A stretch of DNA of 64,000 nucleotides from Couchioplanes azureus (GTDB taxonomy: Bacteria > Actinomycetota > Actinomycetes > Mycobacteriales > Micromonosporaceae): positions 248,001 to 312,000 of the forward strand of contig NZ_BMQY01000005.1 of assembly GCF_014648355.1 (NCBI RefSeq), given 5' to 3'. The notes under the pieces are model-generated. The model did not search any database. It was not told the origin of the DNA and worked only from the letters and a program-made list of their open reading frames with translations. Shown piece by piece: positions 42,868 through 51,690 of the stretch (position 1 is its first letter; each line of letters opens with the position of its first letter). The position numbers and the translations under genes were made by a program.

Positions 42868-43182
42868 TCACTTCTCGATGACCGCGAGGACGTCGCGGGC
42901 GGAGAGCACCAGGTACTCCTCGCCGGCGTACTTGACCTCGGTGCCGCCGTACTTCGAGTAGAGGACCGTCTCGCCGACCTTGACGTCAACCGGGATGCGG
43001 TTGCCCTTGTCGTCGATGCGGCCCGGGCCGACAGCGAGGACAGTGCCCTCCTGCGGCTTCTCCTTGGCGGTGTCGGGGATCACGATGCCCGACGCCGTGG
43101 TCGTCTCAGCCTCGTTCGCCTGGACCACGATCCGGTCCTCGAGCGGCTTGATCGCAACCTTGGTCGCGGTAGTCACGGGCAT
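42868..43182 (-). CDS. groES: Co-chaperonin GroES
   Basis: 104 residues, the 10-kDa lid of GroEL. Marks are VAIKPLEDRIVVQANEAE, the mobile loop TTTASGIVIPDTAKEKPQEG, VGPGRIDDKGN and YSKYGGTEVKYAGEEYLVL. The ATG at 43182 is very close to its GGAGGG site, and a GTG six bases later (43176) is better spaced and would give a protein two residues shorter. A promoter and CIRCE operator lie 158-200 bp upstream, so the operon is heat-inducible through HrcA. Confidence 0.97.
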   Translation of the reverse strand: MPVTTATKVAIKPLEDRIVVQANEAETTTASGIVIPDTAKEKPQEGTVLAVGPGRIDDKGNRIPVDVKVGETVLYSKYGGTEVKYAGEEYLVLSARDVLAVIEK

Positions 43183-43339
43183 ACCCTCCTGGGTACAGGT
43201 TTCGCCGGCCTGCGTCGGCCGATCTCATGCCTCATGCCACCGGGCGGGGCCGTCGTCGCGGGTGCCGGTCCGCCTGGCGCAAGCGCGCTCCCCCGGTCGG
43301 GGCACGCGCTGGCACCCTCAGGTTGAGAGTGCTAATCGG

Positions 43340-43368
43340 AGATTATGCCGGAACTAGCACTCCGTCAA
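43340..43368 (-). promoter_or_regulatory. groESL promoter
   Basis: On the minus strand, TTGACG (complement of 43363-43368), a 17-bp spacer and TAATCT (complement of 43340-43345) form a near-consensus housekeeping promoter. The -35 box lies inside the CIRCE spacer, so HrcA binding would block it directly. Confidence 0.85.
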
Positions 43369-43380
43369 GGAGAGTGCCAA
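43354..43380. promoter_or_regulatory. CIRCE element (HrcA operator)
   Basis: On the minus strand this is TTGGCACTC-9 bp-GAGTGCTAG, close to the consensus TTAGCACTC-N9-GAGTGCTAA. A further full half-site GAGTGCTAA lies at 43326-43334, between the -10 box and groES. Together they frame the promoter. Confidence 0.9.
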
Positions 43381-43399
43381 CACGGCAGAATGACTCCGC

Positions 43400-44566
43400 G
43401 TGGACCTGGAACTGCTCGCCTCCCTGCGTACCCCGGAAGGGTCCGCGGCGCTCTCGGCCGCGACCGGCGTGACCGGTGTGGACCCGCTCGCCGCGGCCTC
43501 GGCCCTGCGCGCCCGCGGCATCCCCGCACCGCTGGCCGCCGCCGCACTCACCCAGGCGGACCTGCGACGGCGCGCCGAGGGCAAGTTCGGCGCGGCCGCG
43601 GCCGAGATGTTCTTCACCCGGGCCGGCCTCGAGCAGGCGACCCGCGCCGTGGTGGCGGACCGCCGCGCCGCCCGGCTGCGCGCGGCAGGCGTTGCCACCC
43701 TCGCCGACCTGGGCTGCGGGCTGGGCTCGGACGCGCTGGCGGCGGCCCGCCAGGGCATCCGGGTGTACGCGGTGGACGCCGACCCGCTGACCGCCGCGCT
43801 CGCCGAGGCGAACGCGGCCGCCGCCGGCCTCTCCGCGCTGGTGACCGTCGAGTGCGCCGACGCGGCCTCCGTCGAGGTGGAGAGGTTCGACGCGGTGTTC
43901 GCCGACCCCGCCCGGCGGCGGGCGGGGCGCGGCCGGCTGATGGATCCCCAGGCCTGGTCGCCGCCGTGGGACTTCATCGCCGCGCTGCCCGGCCGGGTGC
44001 CGCGTACGGTGCTGAAGCTGGCGCCCGGCATCGACCACGCCCTGCTGCCCGCGGGCGCCGAGGGCGAGTGGGTCAGCGTCGACGGCGATCTGGTGGAGGC
44101 GGCGTTCTGGTGCGGGCCTCTCGCCGAGTTCCCGCGGCGGGCGGTCCTGCTGCCGTCGGGCGGCGAGGTGCACGGGTCGGGCGTGGAGGCCGCGCCGGTC
44201 GGCACGGTCGGGCGGTTCCTGTACGACCCGGACCCGGCCGTGGTCCGCTCGCACCTGGTCGCGGAGTTCGCGGCCGAGATCGGGGGGCGGCTCGCCGATC
44301 CGCAGATCGCGTACGTCTACACCGACGAGAGCGTCGACACCGCGTTCGCCCGCCGGCTGGAGGTCACCGACGTGCTGCCGTTCTCGCTCAAGCGGCTGCG
44401 CGCCCTGCTGCGCGAGCGCCACGTGGGCCGGGTCGAGATCCGCAAGCGCGGTTCCGCGCTGGAGCCGGAGCAGTTGCGCCGCGACCTGCGGCTGCGCGGC
44501 GACGGATGGGCGTCGGTGGTGCTGACCCGGGTGGCGGGTGCGCCGACCGTGGTGCTGTGCCGATAG
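43400..44566 (+). CDS. Class I SAM-dependent methyltransferase with THUMP-like C-terminal domain
   Basis: 388 residues. The SAM-binding motif I LADLGCGLGSDALAAAR starts at about residue 101, with the acidic motif II VYAVDADPLTAALAEAN and motif IV-like FDAVFADPARRR. The C-terminal domain (VLPFSLKRLRALLRERHVGR, VEIRKRGSALEPEQLRRDLR) matches the THUMP-like domain found in a family of predicted RNA methyltransferases. The substrate is not known. The GTG at 43400 has no ribosome site; AGAAT about 9-13 nt upstream could be a -10 box for a leaderless message. Divergent from groES. Confidence 0.88.
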   Translation: MDLELLASLRTPEGSAALSAATGVTGVDPLAAASALRARGIPAPLAAAALTQADLRRRAEGKFGAAAAEMFFTRAGLEQATRAVVADRRAARLRAAGVATLADLGCGLGSDALAAARQGIRVYAVDADPLTAALAEANAAAAGLSALVTVECADAASVEVERFDAVFADPARRRAGRGRLMDPQAWSPPWDFIAALPGRVPRTVLKLAPGIDHALLPAGAEGEWVSVDGDLVEAAFWCGPLAEFPRRAVLLPSGGEVHGSGVEAAPVGTVGRFLYDPDPAVVRSHLVAEFAAEIGGRLADPQIAYVYTDESVDTAFARRLEVTDVLPFSLKRLRALLRERHVGRVEIRKRGSALEPEQLRRDLRLRGDGWASVVLTRVAGAPTVVLCR

Positions 44567-44577
44567 CCTCGCTGGTC

Positions 44578-45060
44578 ATGGCCAAGAAGGCGGCCGGGAC
44601 GCCGGCGACCGTACTGCTGACCGCGGAGAAGGTGCCACACGAGCTGCACCCGTACGACGTCTCGCCGGAGGCGCCGAACTACGGCGCGCTGGTCGCCGAG
44701 GCGCTGGGGGTGTCGCCGGAGTCGCTGTTCAAGACGCTGATCGCCGAGGTCGACGGCGCGCTGACGGTGGCCGTCGTGCCGGTGGCCGGCGAGGTGGACC
44801 TCAAGGCCCTGGCCGGCGCGGCCGGCGGGAAGCGGGCGACGCTGGCCGACCGGGCGGCGGCGGAGCGCAGCAGCGGCTACGTGCGTGGCGGCATCAGCCC
44901 GCTGGGGCAGCGCAAACGCCTACCGACCGTGATCGACGACTCGGCCCTGGAGCTGCCCCGGATGTACGTCTCGGCCGGTCGGCGCGGCCTGCAGGTGTCG
45001 CTGGCCCCGCAGGATCTGGTCCGGCTGACCGGCGCCCGGACCGCCCGCATCCGGAGCTGA
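44578..45060 (+). CDS. ybaK: YbaK/EbsC-type Cys-tRNA(Pro) deacylase
   Basis: 160 residues, a trans-editing enzyme that removes cysteine wrongly attached to tRNA(Pro). Typical family segments are visible: HELHPYDVSPEAPNYGALVA, ALGVSPESLFKTLIAE, the basic GGKRATLADRAAAERSSGYV, and GGISPLGQRKRLPTVIDDSA. The ATG at 44578 lies 11 bp after the methyltransferase stop, so the two are probably one transcript. YbaK rather than the related INS domain is favoured by the GYVRGGISPLG segment. Confidence 0.92.
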   Translation: MAKKAAGTPATVLLTAEKVPHELHPYDVSPEAPNYGALVAEALGVSPESLFKTLIAEVDGALTVAVVPVAGEVDLKALAGAAGGKRATLADRAAAERSSGYVRGGISPLGQRKRLPTVIDDSALELPRMYVSAGRRGLQVSLAPQDLVRLTGARTARIRS

Positions 45061-45102
45061 GGGCCGGGCGAAACCGGAAAAGCACCAGATTCGGAGCGCA
45101 AC

Positions 45103-45117
45103 GTGACCTAGCGTCAC
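45103..45117. promoter_or_regulatory. Palindrome upstream of the sugar transporter operon
   Basis: GTGAC-CTAGC-GTCAC, a perfect 5-bp inverted repeat, 125 bp before the binding-protein gene. It could be the operator of the ROK regulator encoded at the end of the operon. The rest of the 45061-45242 gap shows no gene. Confidence 0.35.
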
Positions 45118-45242
45118 TTTATGGAGGGCCGGGAGCTGACCGGTTGTGCCGCACCGCATCACGGGAATACGTTGCCCGACACAACAAACATTTCCGGAGC
45201 GGCGATCCCGACTGCGCGCGTGACGACGAGAGGACACGAGGA

Positions 45243-46334
45243 ATGCGTAGGGGAATCTTCGCCCTTGCCGTGACGGGCCTCCTGGCCGGCGGCGCGGCCG
45301 CGTGCGGCGGCGACGGCGGCGCGGGCTCCGGCATCCCGGGCGACGGATCCGTCGGCAAGGTCGGCATCATCCTGCCGGACACCGCGAGTTCCCAGCGCTG
45401 GGGCTCCGACGATCCGAAGTTCCTGAAGGAGGCCTTCGACGCGGCCGGCGTGGCGGCCGACATCCAGAACGCGCAGGGCGACAAGAGCGCGTTCCAGACG
45501 ATCGCGGACGGGATGATCTCCAGCGGGGTCCGGGTGCTGATGATCGTGAACCTGGACTCCGGCACCGGCAAGGCGGTCCTCGACAAGGCGAAGAAGGCCG
45601 GGATCGCGACGATCGACTACGACCGGCTGACGCTCAGCGGCGGCGCCGACTACTACGTCAGTTTCGACAACGTCGCGGTCGGCAAGCTGCAGGGCGAGGG
45701 CCTGGTGCAGTGCCTGAGCGACATGCAGTACGCGAAGCCGGTGGTGGCCGAGCTGAACGGATCGCCGACCGACAACAACTCCACGCTGTTCAAGCAGGGC
45801 TACGACTCGGTGCTGCAGCCGAGGTTCGACTCGGGTGACTTCGTGAAGGGCCCGGACCAGTGGGTGCCGGAGTGGGACAACGCGCAGGCCGGCACGATGT
45901 TCGAGCAGATGCTCACCCAGCGTCCGGACATCAAGGGCGTCCTGGCGGCCAACGACGGACTGGGCAACGCCGTCATCTCCGTACTGAAGAAGAACAAGCT
46001 GAACGGCAAGGTGCCGGTCACCGGGCAGGACGCCACCGTGCAGGGCATGCAGAACATCCTCGCCGGCGACCAGTGCATGACCGTCTACAAGGCGATCAAG
46101 CAGGTGGCCGACGCCGCCGCCGACCTGGCGATCTCGCTCGCCAAGGGCGAGAAGAAGACGGTCTCCCAGAGCATCAAGGACCCGGAGTCCGGCAAGGACG
46201 TCCCGGCCGTCCTGATCAGCCCGAAGGCGATCTTCAGGCACAACGTCAAGGACGTGGTTGCCGACGGCTTCGTGGCCAGGGCTCAGCTCTGCACCGGCGA
46301 CTTCGCGAAACTGTGCACCGAGAACGGCGTGTGA
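45243..46334 (+). CDS. Sugar ABC transporter substrate-binding lipoprotein (xylose-type)
   Basis: 363 residues. A signal peptide with an AAAC lipobox (about C26) is followed by a type I periplasmic-binding fold. VGIILPDTASSQRWGSDDPK, the sugar-contact region AGIATIDYDRLTLSGGADYY, VSFDNVAVGKLQGEGLVQCL and VLAANDGLGNAVISVLKKN follow the XylF (D-xylose-binding) subfamily, in which IDYDRL and ANDG contact the sugar. The ATG follows GAGG. It is the first gene of a four-gene operon: binding protein, ATPase, permease, ROK regulator. Confidence 0.9.
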   Translation: MRRGIFALAVTGLLAGGAAACGGDGGAGSGIPGDGSVGKVGIILPDTASSQRWGSDDPKFLKEAFDAAGVAADIQNAQGDKSAFQTIADGMISSGVRVLMIVNLDSGTGKAVLDKAKKAGIATIDYDRLTLSGGADYYVSFDNVAVGKLQGEGLVQCLSDMQYAKPVVAELNGSPTDNNSTLFKQGYDSVLQPRFDSGDFVKGPDQWVPEWDNAQAGTMFEQMLTQRPDIKGVLAANDGLGNAVISVLKKNKLNGKVPVTGQDATVQGMQNILAGDQCMTVYKAIKQVADAAADLAISLAKGEKKTVSQSIKDPESGKDVPAVLISPKAIFRHNVKDVVADGFVARAQLCTGDFAKLCTENGV

Positions 46335-46420
46335 GCCGGCCCCGGGACGACGCCGCAGCACGCCGCCGCCCACGCCCGGCCGGGGCGTGGGCGGTGCCGC
46401 ACCGAAGAAGGAGAACCACC

Positions 46421-47233
46421 GTGGCCGCGACACCCCTGCTGGAGGTGCGCGGGATCGACAAGAGCTTCGGTCCCGTGCAGGTGCTCCACGACGTCGGAAT
46501 GAACGTCTATCCCGGCGAGGTCACCGCGCTCGTCGGCGACAACGGCGCCGGCAAGTCGACCCTGGTCAAGTGCGTCAGCGGCATCTACACCATGGACGCG
46601 GGCACGGTCGTCTTCGACGGCGACCAGGTGGCCATCCACAGCCCCCGCGATGCCGCGGCGCTCGGCATCGAGGTCGTCTACCAGGACCTCGCGCTCTGCG
46701 ACAATCTGGACATAGTCCAGAACATGTTCCTGGGCCGCGAGCGGGTACGCGGCATCGTGCTGGACGAGCCGACCATGGAGCAGATGGCCAGTGACACGCT
46801 CGCCAGCCTCTCCGTGCGTACGGTCAAATCCCTGCGCCAGCTCGTGGCCAGCCTCTCCGGCGGCGAGCGGCAGACCGTGGCGATCGCCAAGGCCGTGCTG
46901 TGGAACAGCCGGATCGTCATCCTGGACGAGCCGACCGCGGCACTCGGCGTCGCCCAGACCGCCCAGGTGCTCGAGCTGGTCCGCCGCATGGCCGACAACG
47001 GGCTCGGCGTGGTGCTCATCTCGCACAACCTGAACGACGTGTTCGCCGTCTCCGACCGCATCGTCGCCCTCTACCTCGGCCGGACCGCCGCCCAGGTGAA
47101 GACCACGGACGTCACCCACGCCCAGATCGTCGAGCTGATCACCTCGGGACGCAGCGGAAACCTCGGCCTGCCCCCCGAACGGCCGGCCGCCGCGGGCTTC
47201 CTGGACATCACCCCTGGAGGGGGCCGCGCATGA
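46421..47233 (+). CDS. Sugar ABC transporter ATP-binding protein, single-domain type
   Basis: 270 residues with one ABC module: Walker A GDNGAGKSTLVKCVSG, Q-loop EVVYQDLALCDNLD, signature SLSGGERQTVAIAKAVL, Walker B IVILDEPTAALG and switch LISHNLNDVF. XylG and RbsA proteins have two fused ABC modules of about 500 residues; this one has a single, functional half and must work as a homodimer, as in the FrcA-like subgroup. The GTG at 46421 follows AAGGAGA by 7 nt. Confidence 0.92.
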   Translation: MAATPLLEVRGIDKSFGPVQVLHDVGMNVYPGEVTALVGDNGAGKSTLVKCVSGIYTMDAGTVVFDGDQVAIHSPRDAAALGIEVVYQDLALCDNLDIVQNMFLGRERVRGIVLDEPTMEQMASDTLASLSVRTVKSLRQLVASLSGGERQTVAIAKAVLWNSRIVILDEPTAALGVAQTAQVLELVRRMADNGLGVVLISHNLNDVFAVSDRIVALYLGRTAAQVKTTDVTHAQIVELITSGRSGNLGLPPERPAAAGFLDITPGGGRA

Positions 47234-48483
47234 CGACCGCGTTCTCATCGACCGGGCCGGTACGGGTGGCCGAGCCCACGGTCGCCGGCCACCTGCACGA
47301 CTACTGGGGGCGCGTCCGCGGCGGCGACATCGGCAGCCTGCCCGCGATCCTCGGGCTCATCGTGCTCTGCCTGATCTTCGGCATCGCCCGGCCGACGTTC
47401 TTCAGCGCGGTCAACTTCGCGAACCTCTTCTCCCAGGGCGCGGCCGTCATCTTCATCGCCATGGGCCTGGTGTTCGTCCTGCTGCTGGGCGAGATCGACC
47501 TGTCCGCCGGTTTCGCGAGCGGCGTCTGCGGGGCGGTCATGGCCATCCTGCTCACCGACCACGGCTGGCACTGGTACTCCGCCATCCCGGTCGCCCTGGC
47601 GACGGGCCTGGCCATCGGCTTCACCCTGGGCTTCCTGGTGTCGAAGCTGGGCATCCCGTCGTTCATCGTCACCCTGGCGGGCTTCCTCGCCTTCCAGGGC
47701 ATCCTGCTGGTGCTGCTCAGCGGCGGCAAGAACGTCTCGGTCCGGGACACGTTCGTGCTGTCGCTGGCCAACAACAACATGTCGGCCGGCCTGAGCTGGG
47801 CGCTCACCGCCGTCGCGATCGTCGGGTACGCCGCGGTGCAGCTCCTGCGGTTCCGGGCCAGGGCCGCGCACGGGCTCGTCACCGAGCCGATGGGTATCGT
47901 GCTGGCACGCATCGCCGGACTGGCCGCGCTGCTGGTCGCCGCGGTCGCCGTACTGACCCAGGAGCGCAGCATCAACCCGTTGATCATCTCGGTGAAGGGC
48001 GTGCCGATCGTCGCACCGCTCATCGCGGTGGCGCTGATCGTGTGGACGTTCGTGCTGGGCCGCACCACGTACGGCCGGCACGTCTATGCCGTCGGCGGCA
48101 ACAAGGAGGCCGCGCGCCGCGCCGGCATCGCCGTCGACCGGATCCGCATCTCGGTCTTCGTGATCGGCTCGTTCATGGCGGCGGTCGGCGGCATCATCGC
48201 GGCCAGCCGGGCCAACTCGGTCGACCCGAACTCCGGCGGCAGCAACGTGCTGCTGTACGCGGTGGGCGCGGCGGTCATCGGCGGCACCAGCCTCTTCGGC
48301 GGCAAGGGCCGGGTGCTGGACGCGGTGATCGGCGGCGCGGTGATCGCGGTCATCGACAACGGCATGGGCCTGATGGGCTTCAGCGCCGGTCAGAAGTTCA
48401 TTTTCACCGGACTCATCCTGCTGCTCGCGGCGAGTGTCGACGCGCTGTCCCGCCGCAGAGCGGCCGCCACCGGTAACCGATGA
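47230..48483 (+). CDS. Sugar ABC transporter permease (XylH/RbsC type)
   Basis: 417 residues with 10 or more membrane helices. Family segments include FIAMGLVFVLLLGEIDLSAG, LGIPSFIVTLAGFLAFQGIL, the coupling loop YAVGGNKEAARRAGI and AVGAAVIGGTSLFGGKGRV. At 417 residues it is longer than RbsC (about 320) and resembles XylH. Its ATG overlaps the ATPase stop as ATGA, and its own stop overlaps the next gene in the same way. Confidence 0.93.
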   Translation: MTTAFSSTGPVRVAEPTVAGHLHDYWGRVRGGDIGSLPAILGLIVLCLIFGIARPTFFSAVNFANLFSQGAAVIFIAMGLVFVLLLGEIDLSAGFASGVCGAVMAILLTDHGWHWYSAIPVALATGLAIGFTLGFLVSKLGIPSFIVTLAGFLAFQGILLVLLSGGKNVSVRDTFVLSLANNNMSAGLSWALTAVAIVGYAAVQLLRFRARAAHGLVTEPMGIVLARIAGLAALLVAAVAVLTQERSINPLIISVKGVPIVAPLIAVALIVWTFVLGRTTYGRHVYAVGGNKEAARRAGIAVDRIRISVFVIGSFMAAVGGIIAASRANSVDPNSGGSNVLLYAVGAAVIGGTSLFGGKGRVLDAVIGGAVIAVIDNGMGLMGFSAGQKFIFTGLILLLAASVDALSRRRAAATGNR

Positions 48484-49670
48484 AGGCCGCGCCCAGCCAG
48501 GAGGAGGTACGCCGGCACAACCTGGGGACGTTGCTGCGTTATGTCCACGTTCATGGCGCTACATCCCGTGCCGAGCTGACCACCAAGCTGGGCCTGAACC
48601 GCAGCACCATCGGCGCCCTGACCGCGGACCTGACCGCCGCCGGCCTGGTCACCGAGAAGGGCCAGCGGGAGACCGGCCGCGCCGGGCGGCCCTCGCTGCT
48701 GGTCCGGCCCGAGTCGTCGATGGTGTACGCGTACGCCCTGAACATCGAGGTGGACCGGCTGCGCGCCGCCCGGGTCGGCCTCGGCGGGGTGATCCTGGAC
48801 CGCCGCGAGGCCCCGCGCCCGCGGGAGATGCAGGTCGTCGACGCCGTGCGGCCGCTCGCCGGCTTCATCCACGAGATGCGCAAGGACGTGCCGGCCGGCG
48901 CCCGCTACCTGGGCGCCGGCCTGGCCGTCGCGGGCATGGTGCGCCGCGCCGACGGCATGGTGCGCCTCGCGCCCACGATCGGCTGGGTCGACCAGCCGGT
49001 CGGCGACGCGCTGGTCGAGGAGATCGGCGGCGACGTCGGCCCGATCGTCGTCGGCAACATCGCCGACGTGGCGGCGCTGGTCGAGCACAGCCGCGGCGCG
49101 GCGGCCGGCCGCGAGAACGTCATCTACCTGTACGGCGACGTCGGCGTCTGCGCGGGCATCATCGCCGGCGGCCGGCGCATCACCGGGCACGGCGGCTACG
49201 GCGGCGAGGTCGGCCACATGGTGGTCAACCCCGGGGGCAACCCCTGCAGTTGCGGCTCGCGGGGCTGCTGGGAGACCGAGATCGGCGAGTATCCACTGCT
49301 CAGGCTGGCCGGGCGGGAGGACCGCAGCGGCCGGGAGGCGGTGCTCGGCGTGGTCGAGGCGGCGATGCGCGGCGACTGGGCGGCCCAGCAGGCGGTCCGG
49401 CACGTGGGCGAGTGGATCGGGCTCGGGGTCGGCAACCTGGTGAACATCTTCAACCCCGAGGCGGTGATCTTCGGCGGCACGCTGCGCGACGTGTACCTGG
49501 TGGCGGCGGCCCAGGTCCGGTCCCGACTCAACGAGGTCGCCCTGCCGGCCTGCCGCGAGCACATCCGGCTGCGGACGCCGGAGCTCGGCGCCGACGCACC
49601 CCTGATCGGCGCCGCCGAGCTGGCCTTCGAGAAGCTTCTGGAGGATCCGCTGCTGGGCTCGACCGGCTAG
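48480..49670 (+). CDS. ROK-family transcriptional regulator (XylR-like)
   Basis: 396 residues: an N-terminal winged HTH (EEVRRHNLGTLLRYVHVHGA, TSRAELTTKLGLNRSTIGAL) and a ROK domain with the zinc motif NPCSCGSRGCWE. The ATP-binding loop of ROK sugar kinases is altered (GDVGVCAGIIAGG), so it should be a sugar-sensing repressor, not a kinase. It is co-translated with the transporter (ATGA overlap) and is the obvious regulator of it; the palindrome at 45103-45117 is a candidate operator. Confidence 0.92.
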   Translation: MKAAPSQEEVRRHNLGTLLRYVHVHGATSRAELTTKLGLNRSTIGALTADLTAAGLVTEKGQRETGRAGRPSLLVRPESSMVYAYALNIEVDRLRAARVGLGGVILDRREAPRPREMQVVDAVRPLAGFIHEMRKDVPAGARYLGAGLAVAGMVRRADGMVRLAPTIGWVDQPVGDALVEEIGGDVGPIVVGNIADVAALVEHSRGAAAGRENVIYLYGDVGVCAGIIAGGRRITGHGGYGGEVGHMVVNPGGNPCSCGSRGCWETEIGEYPLLRLAGREDRSGREAVLGVVEAAMRGDWAAQQAVRHVGEWIGLGVGNLVNIFNPEAVIFGGTLRDVYLVAAAQVRSRLNEVALPACREHIRLRTPELGADAPLIGAAELAFEKLLEDPLLGSTG

Positions 49671-49679
49671 AGTGCGCCC

Positions 49680-49946
49680 GTGAGCATGCGCGCCTCCGAT
49701 GAGGATCGGCAGCGGATCATGGCCGCCCTGGAGCGGCACACCGGGGCCGGACGGCTGACCCTGGACGAGTTCACCCAGCGGGTCGGCGTGGCCGCCGGCG
49801 CCCGGACGCTCGACGAGCTCGCCGCCGTGGTCAGCGACCTGCCCGCCGAGCAGGCCGAGGAGCGCCAGCGGCGCGAGTTCCTGCTGCTGCTCGCGATCGC
49901 ACTGGTCACCCTTGTTCTGCTGGGTGTGTTCCTGGCCCTGCGCTAG
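49680..49946 (+). CDS. DUF1707 small membrane protein
   Basis: 88 residues. The N-terminal DUF1707 domain (MRASDEDRQRIMAALERHTG, then GRLTLDEFTQRV and LDELAAVVSDLP) is a short helical module common in actinomycetes and related to SHOCT-like domains. It is followed by one C-terminal membrane helix (LLLLAIALVTLVLLGVFLAL). TAGAGT at 49668-49673 lies 6 nt before the GTG, a good -10 box for a leaderless transcript. It starts 9 bp after the ROK stop, and its last 41 bp overlap the convergent ABC exporter gene. Confidence 0.85.
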   Translation: MSMRASDEDRQRIMAALERHTGAGRLTLDEFTQRVGVAAGARTLDELAAVVSDLPAEQAEERQRREFLLLLAIALVTLVLLGVFLALR

Positions 49947-51690
49947 ACCCGACCGGCGGCGTGCCGTGCCACGAGGCCCACAGCGCCGCGTAGGAACCGC
50001 CCGCGGCGACCAGCTCGTCGTGCGAGCCCAGCTCGGTGATCCGCCCGTCCTCCACCACCGCCACCCGGTCCGCGTCGTGGGCCGAGAAGAGCCGGTGCGC
50101 GATCGCGACGACCGTACGTCCCTTCAGCACCGCCGCCAGCGACCGTTCCAGGTCCCGGGCGGCCCGGGGATCCAGCAGCGCGGTGGCCTCGTCGAGCACG
50201 AGCGTGTGCGGATCGGCGAGCACCAGCCGCGCCAGCGCGACCTGCTGCGCCTGCGCGGCCGACAGGCCCGCCCCGCCCGCGCCCACCACCGTGTCCAGGC
50301 CGTCGGGCAGCTCGTCCGCCCAGCCCAGGGCGTGCACGGCGGCCAGCGCCTGGCGGACGTCGGCGGTCGACGAACCCGGCCGGACCATGGCGATGTTGTC
50401 GCGCAGCGTACCCATGAAGACGTGGTGTTCCTGGCTGACGAGGGCGACCTCCGTACGCAACCGGTCCAGGGGCAGACCGGCCAGCGCGACCCCACCGACG
50501 GTGAGCGACCCACCGCCCGGCGTGTGCACTCCGGCGAGCAGGCGGCCCAGGGTGGACTTGCCCGCCCCGGACGGCCCGACGATCGCCAGCCGCTCCCCCG
50601 GCGCGATCCTGAGCGAGATGCCGTGCAGGACCTCCCGGCCCTCGACATAGGAGAAGCGCACGTCCTCGGCGACGATCTCGGCACCGCGCGGGGTCAGCGA
50701 GGTCGGCGCCGGGGTACGGAACGACACGCCGAGCAGCCGGGCCAGCGACGCCGCGCCGACCTGCAGCTCGTCCAGCCAGCCGAGGAAGCGGTCGACCGGG
50801 TCGACCAGCATCTGGGCGTAGAGCACCGCGGCGGTGACCTGGCCGAGGCTGACCCAGCCCCGCAGGTGGAACCAGCCGCCCAGCAGCAGCGTGCCGACCA
50901 CCGGCAGCACGTAGCCCACCTCGATCGACGGCATCCACACCGTGCGCAGGAACAGCGTGTACCGCTCGGTCCGCCACGAGCGGCGCAGGTCGCTGTCCGT
51001 GCGGCGGATGCGCTGCCGCTGCCGCCGCAGCGCGTCGACCGTCCGGGCTCCCTCGACGGTTTCCGCCAGCCCGTCCGTGACCTGGGAGTACGCGGCGTTC
51101 TGCCGCAGATAGCCACCCGCGGCCCGGCGCAGGTACCAGCGGGTGGACCAGGTCAGGATCGGCACCGCGATCAGCAACGGCAGCGCGAGCAGCGGGCTGA
51201 CCAGGATCAGCGCGCCGACCGCGAGCGACGCGGTGATCATGGCGATCAACGTCTCCGGCACCGCGAAGCGCAGGCACCGCGACAGCGCGTCGACGTCGCG
51301 CGAGGTCCGGGTGAGCAGGTCGCCCGTGCCCGCACGCTCCACGGTGGACAAGGGAATCCGGAGCACCCGGTCGACGAAGTCCTCCCTCAGCTCGGCGAGG
51401 ATCTGCTCGCCGAGCCGCGCCGAAGCCAGGTAGGCGAACCGCACCAGCACCGCCTGCACCACCACGAAGACCGCGATGACGGCGGCGATCCGGTCCACCG
51501 TGCCGACGCCGGCGTGATGCTGGATCGACTCGACGAGCTCGCCGAGCAGCCGCGGGCCCACCAGGCCGGTCATGGCGGCCAGCGCGTGCAGGACCACGGT
51601 GGTCGTGAGCGCGCGCGGATGCCGGCGGAACAGCTCGCGGGCGTACCGGCGCACCTGGCGGGAGTCCGCCACCGGGAGCGCGTTGCTCAC
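49906..51690 (-). CDS. ABC exporter half-transporter with intact Walker A and degenerate signature
   Basis: 594 residues: six membrane helices (type 1 exporter domain) to about residue 330, then the ATPase. Walker A GPSGAGKST (K378), Q-loop LVSQEHHVF, Walker B LVLDEATALLD (D500, E501) and H-loop AIAHRL are intact, but the signature LSGGQ is replaced by L476-S-A-A-Q480. With its partner it forms a heterodimer in which one ATP site is canonical. The GTG at 51690 overlaps the partner's stop as GTGA; the frame is open upstream only as antisense. The substrate is unknown; lipid, peptide and drug exporters share this form. Confidence 0.92.
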   Translation of the reverse strand: MSNALPVADSRQVRRYARELFRRHPRALTTTVVLHALAAMTGLVGPRLLGELVESIQHHAGVGTVDRIAAVIAVFVVVQAVLVRFAYLASARLGEQILAELREDFVDRVLRIPLSTVERAGTGDLLTRTSRDVDALSRCLRFAVPETLIAMITASLAVGALILVSPLLALPLLIAVPILTWSTRWYLRRAAGGYLRQNAAYSQVTDGLAETVEGARTVDALRRQRQRIRRTDSDLRRSWRTERYTLFLRTVWMPSIEVGYVLPVVGTLLLGGWFHLRGWVSLGQVTAAVLYAQMLVDPVDRFLGWLDELQVGAASLARLLGVSFRTPAPTSLTPRGAEIVAEDVRFSYVEGREVLHGISLRIAPGERLAIVGPSGAGKSTLGRLLAGVHTPGGGSLTVGGVALAGLPLDRLRTEVALVSQEHHVFMGTLRDNIAMVRPGSSTADVRQALAAVHALGWADELPDGLDTVVGAGGAGLSAAQAQQVALARLVLADPHTLVLDEATALLDPRAARDLERSLAAVLKGRTVVAIAHRLFSAHDADRVAVVEDGRITELGSHDELVAAGGSYAALWASWHGTPPVGSSAGPGTHPAEQG

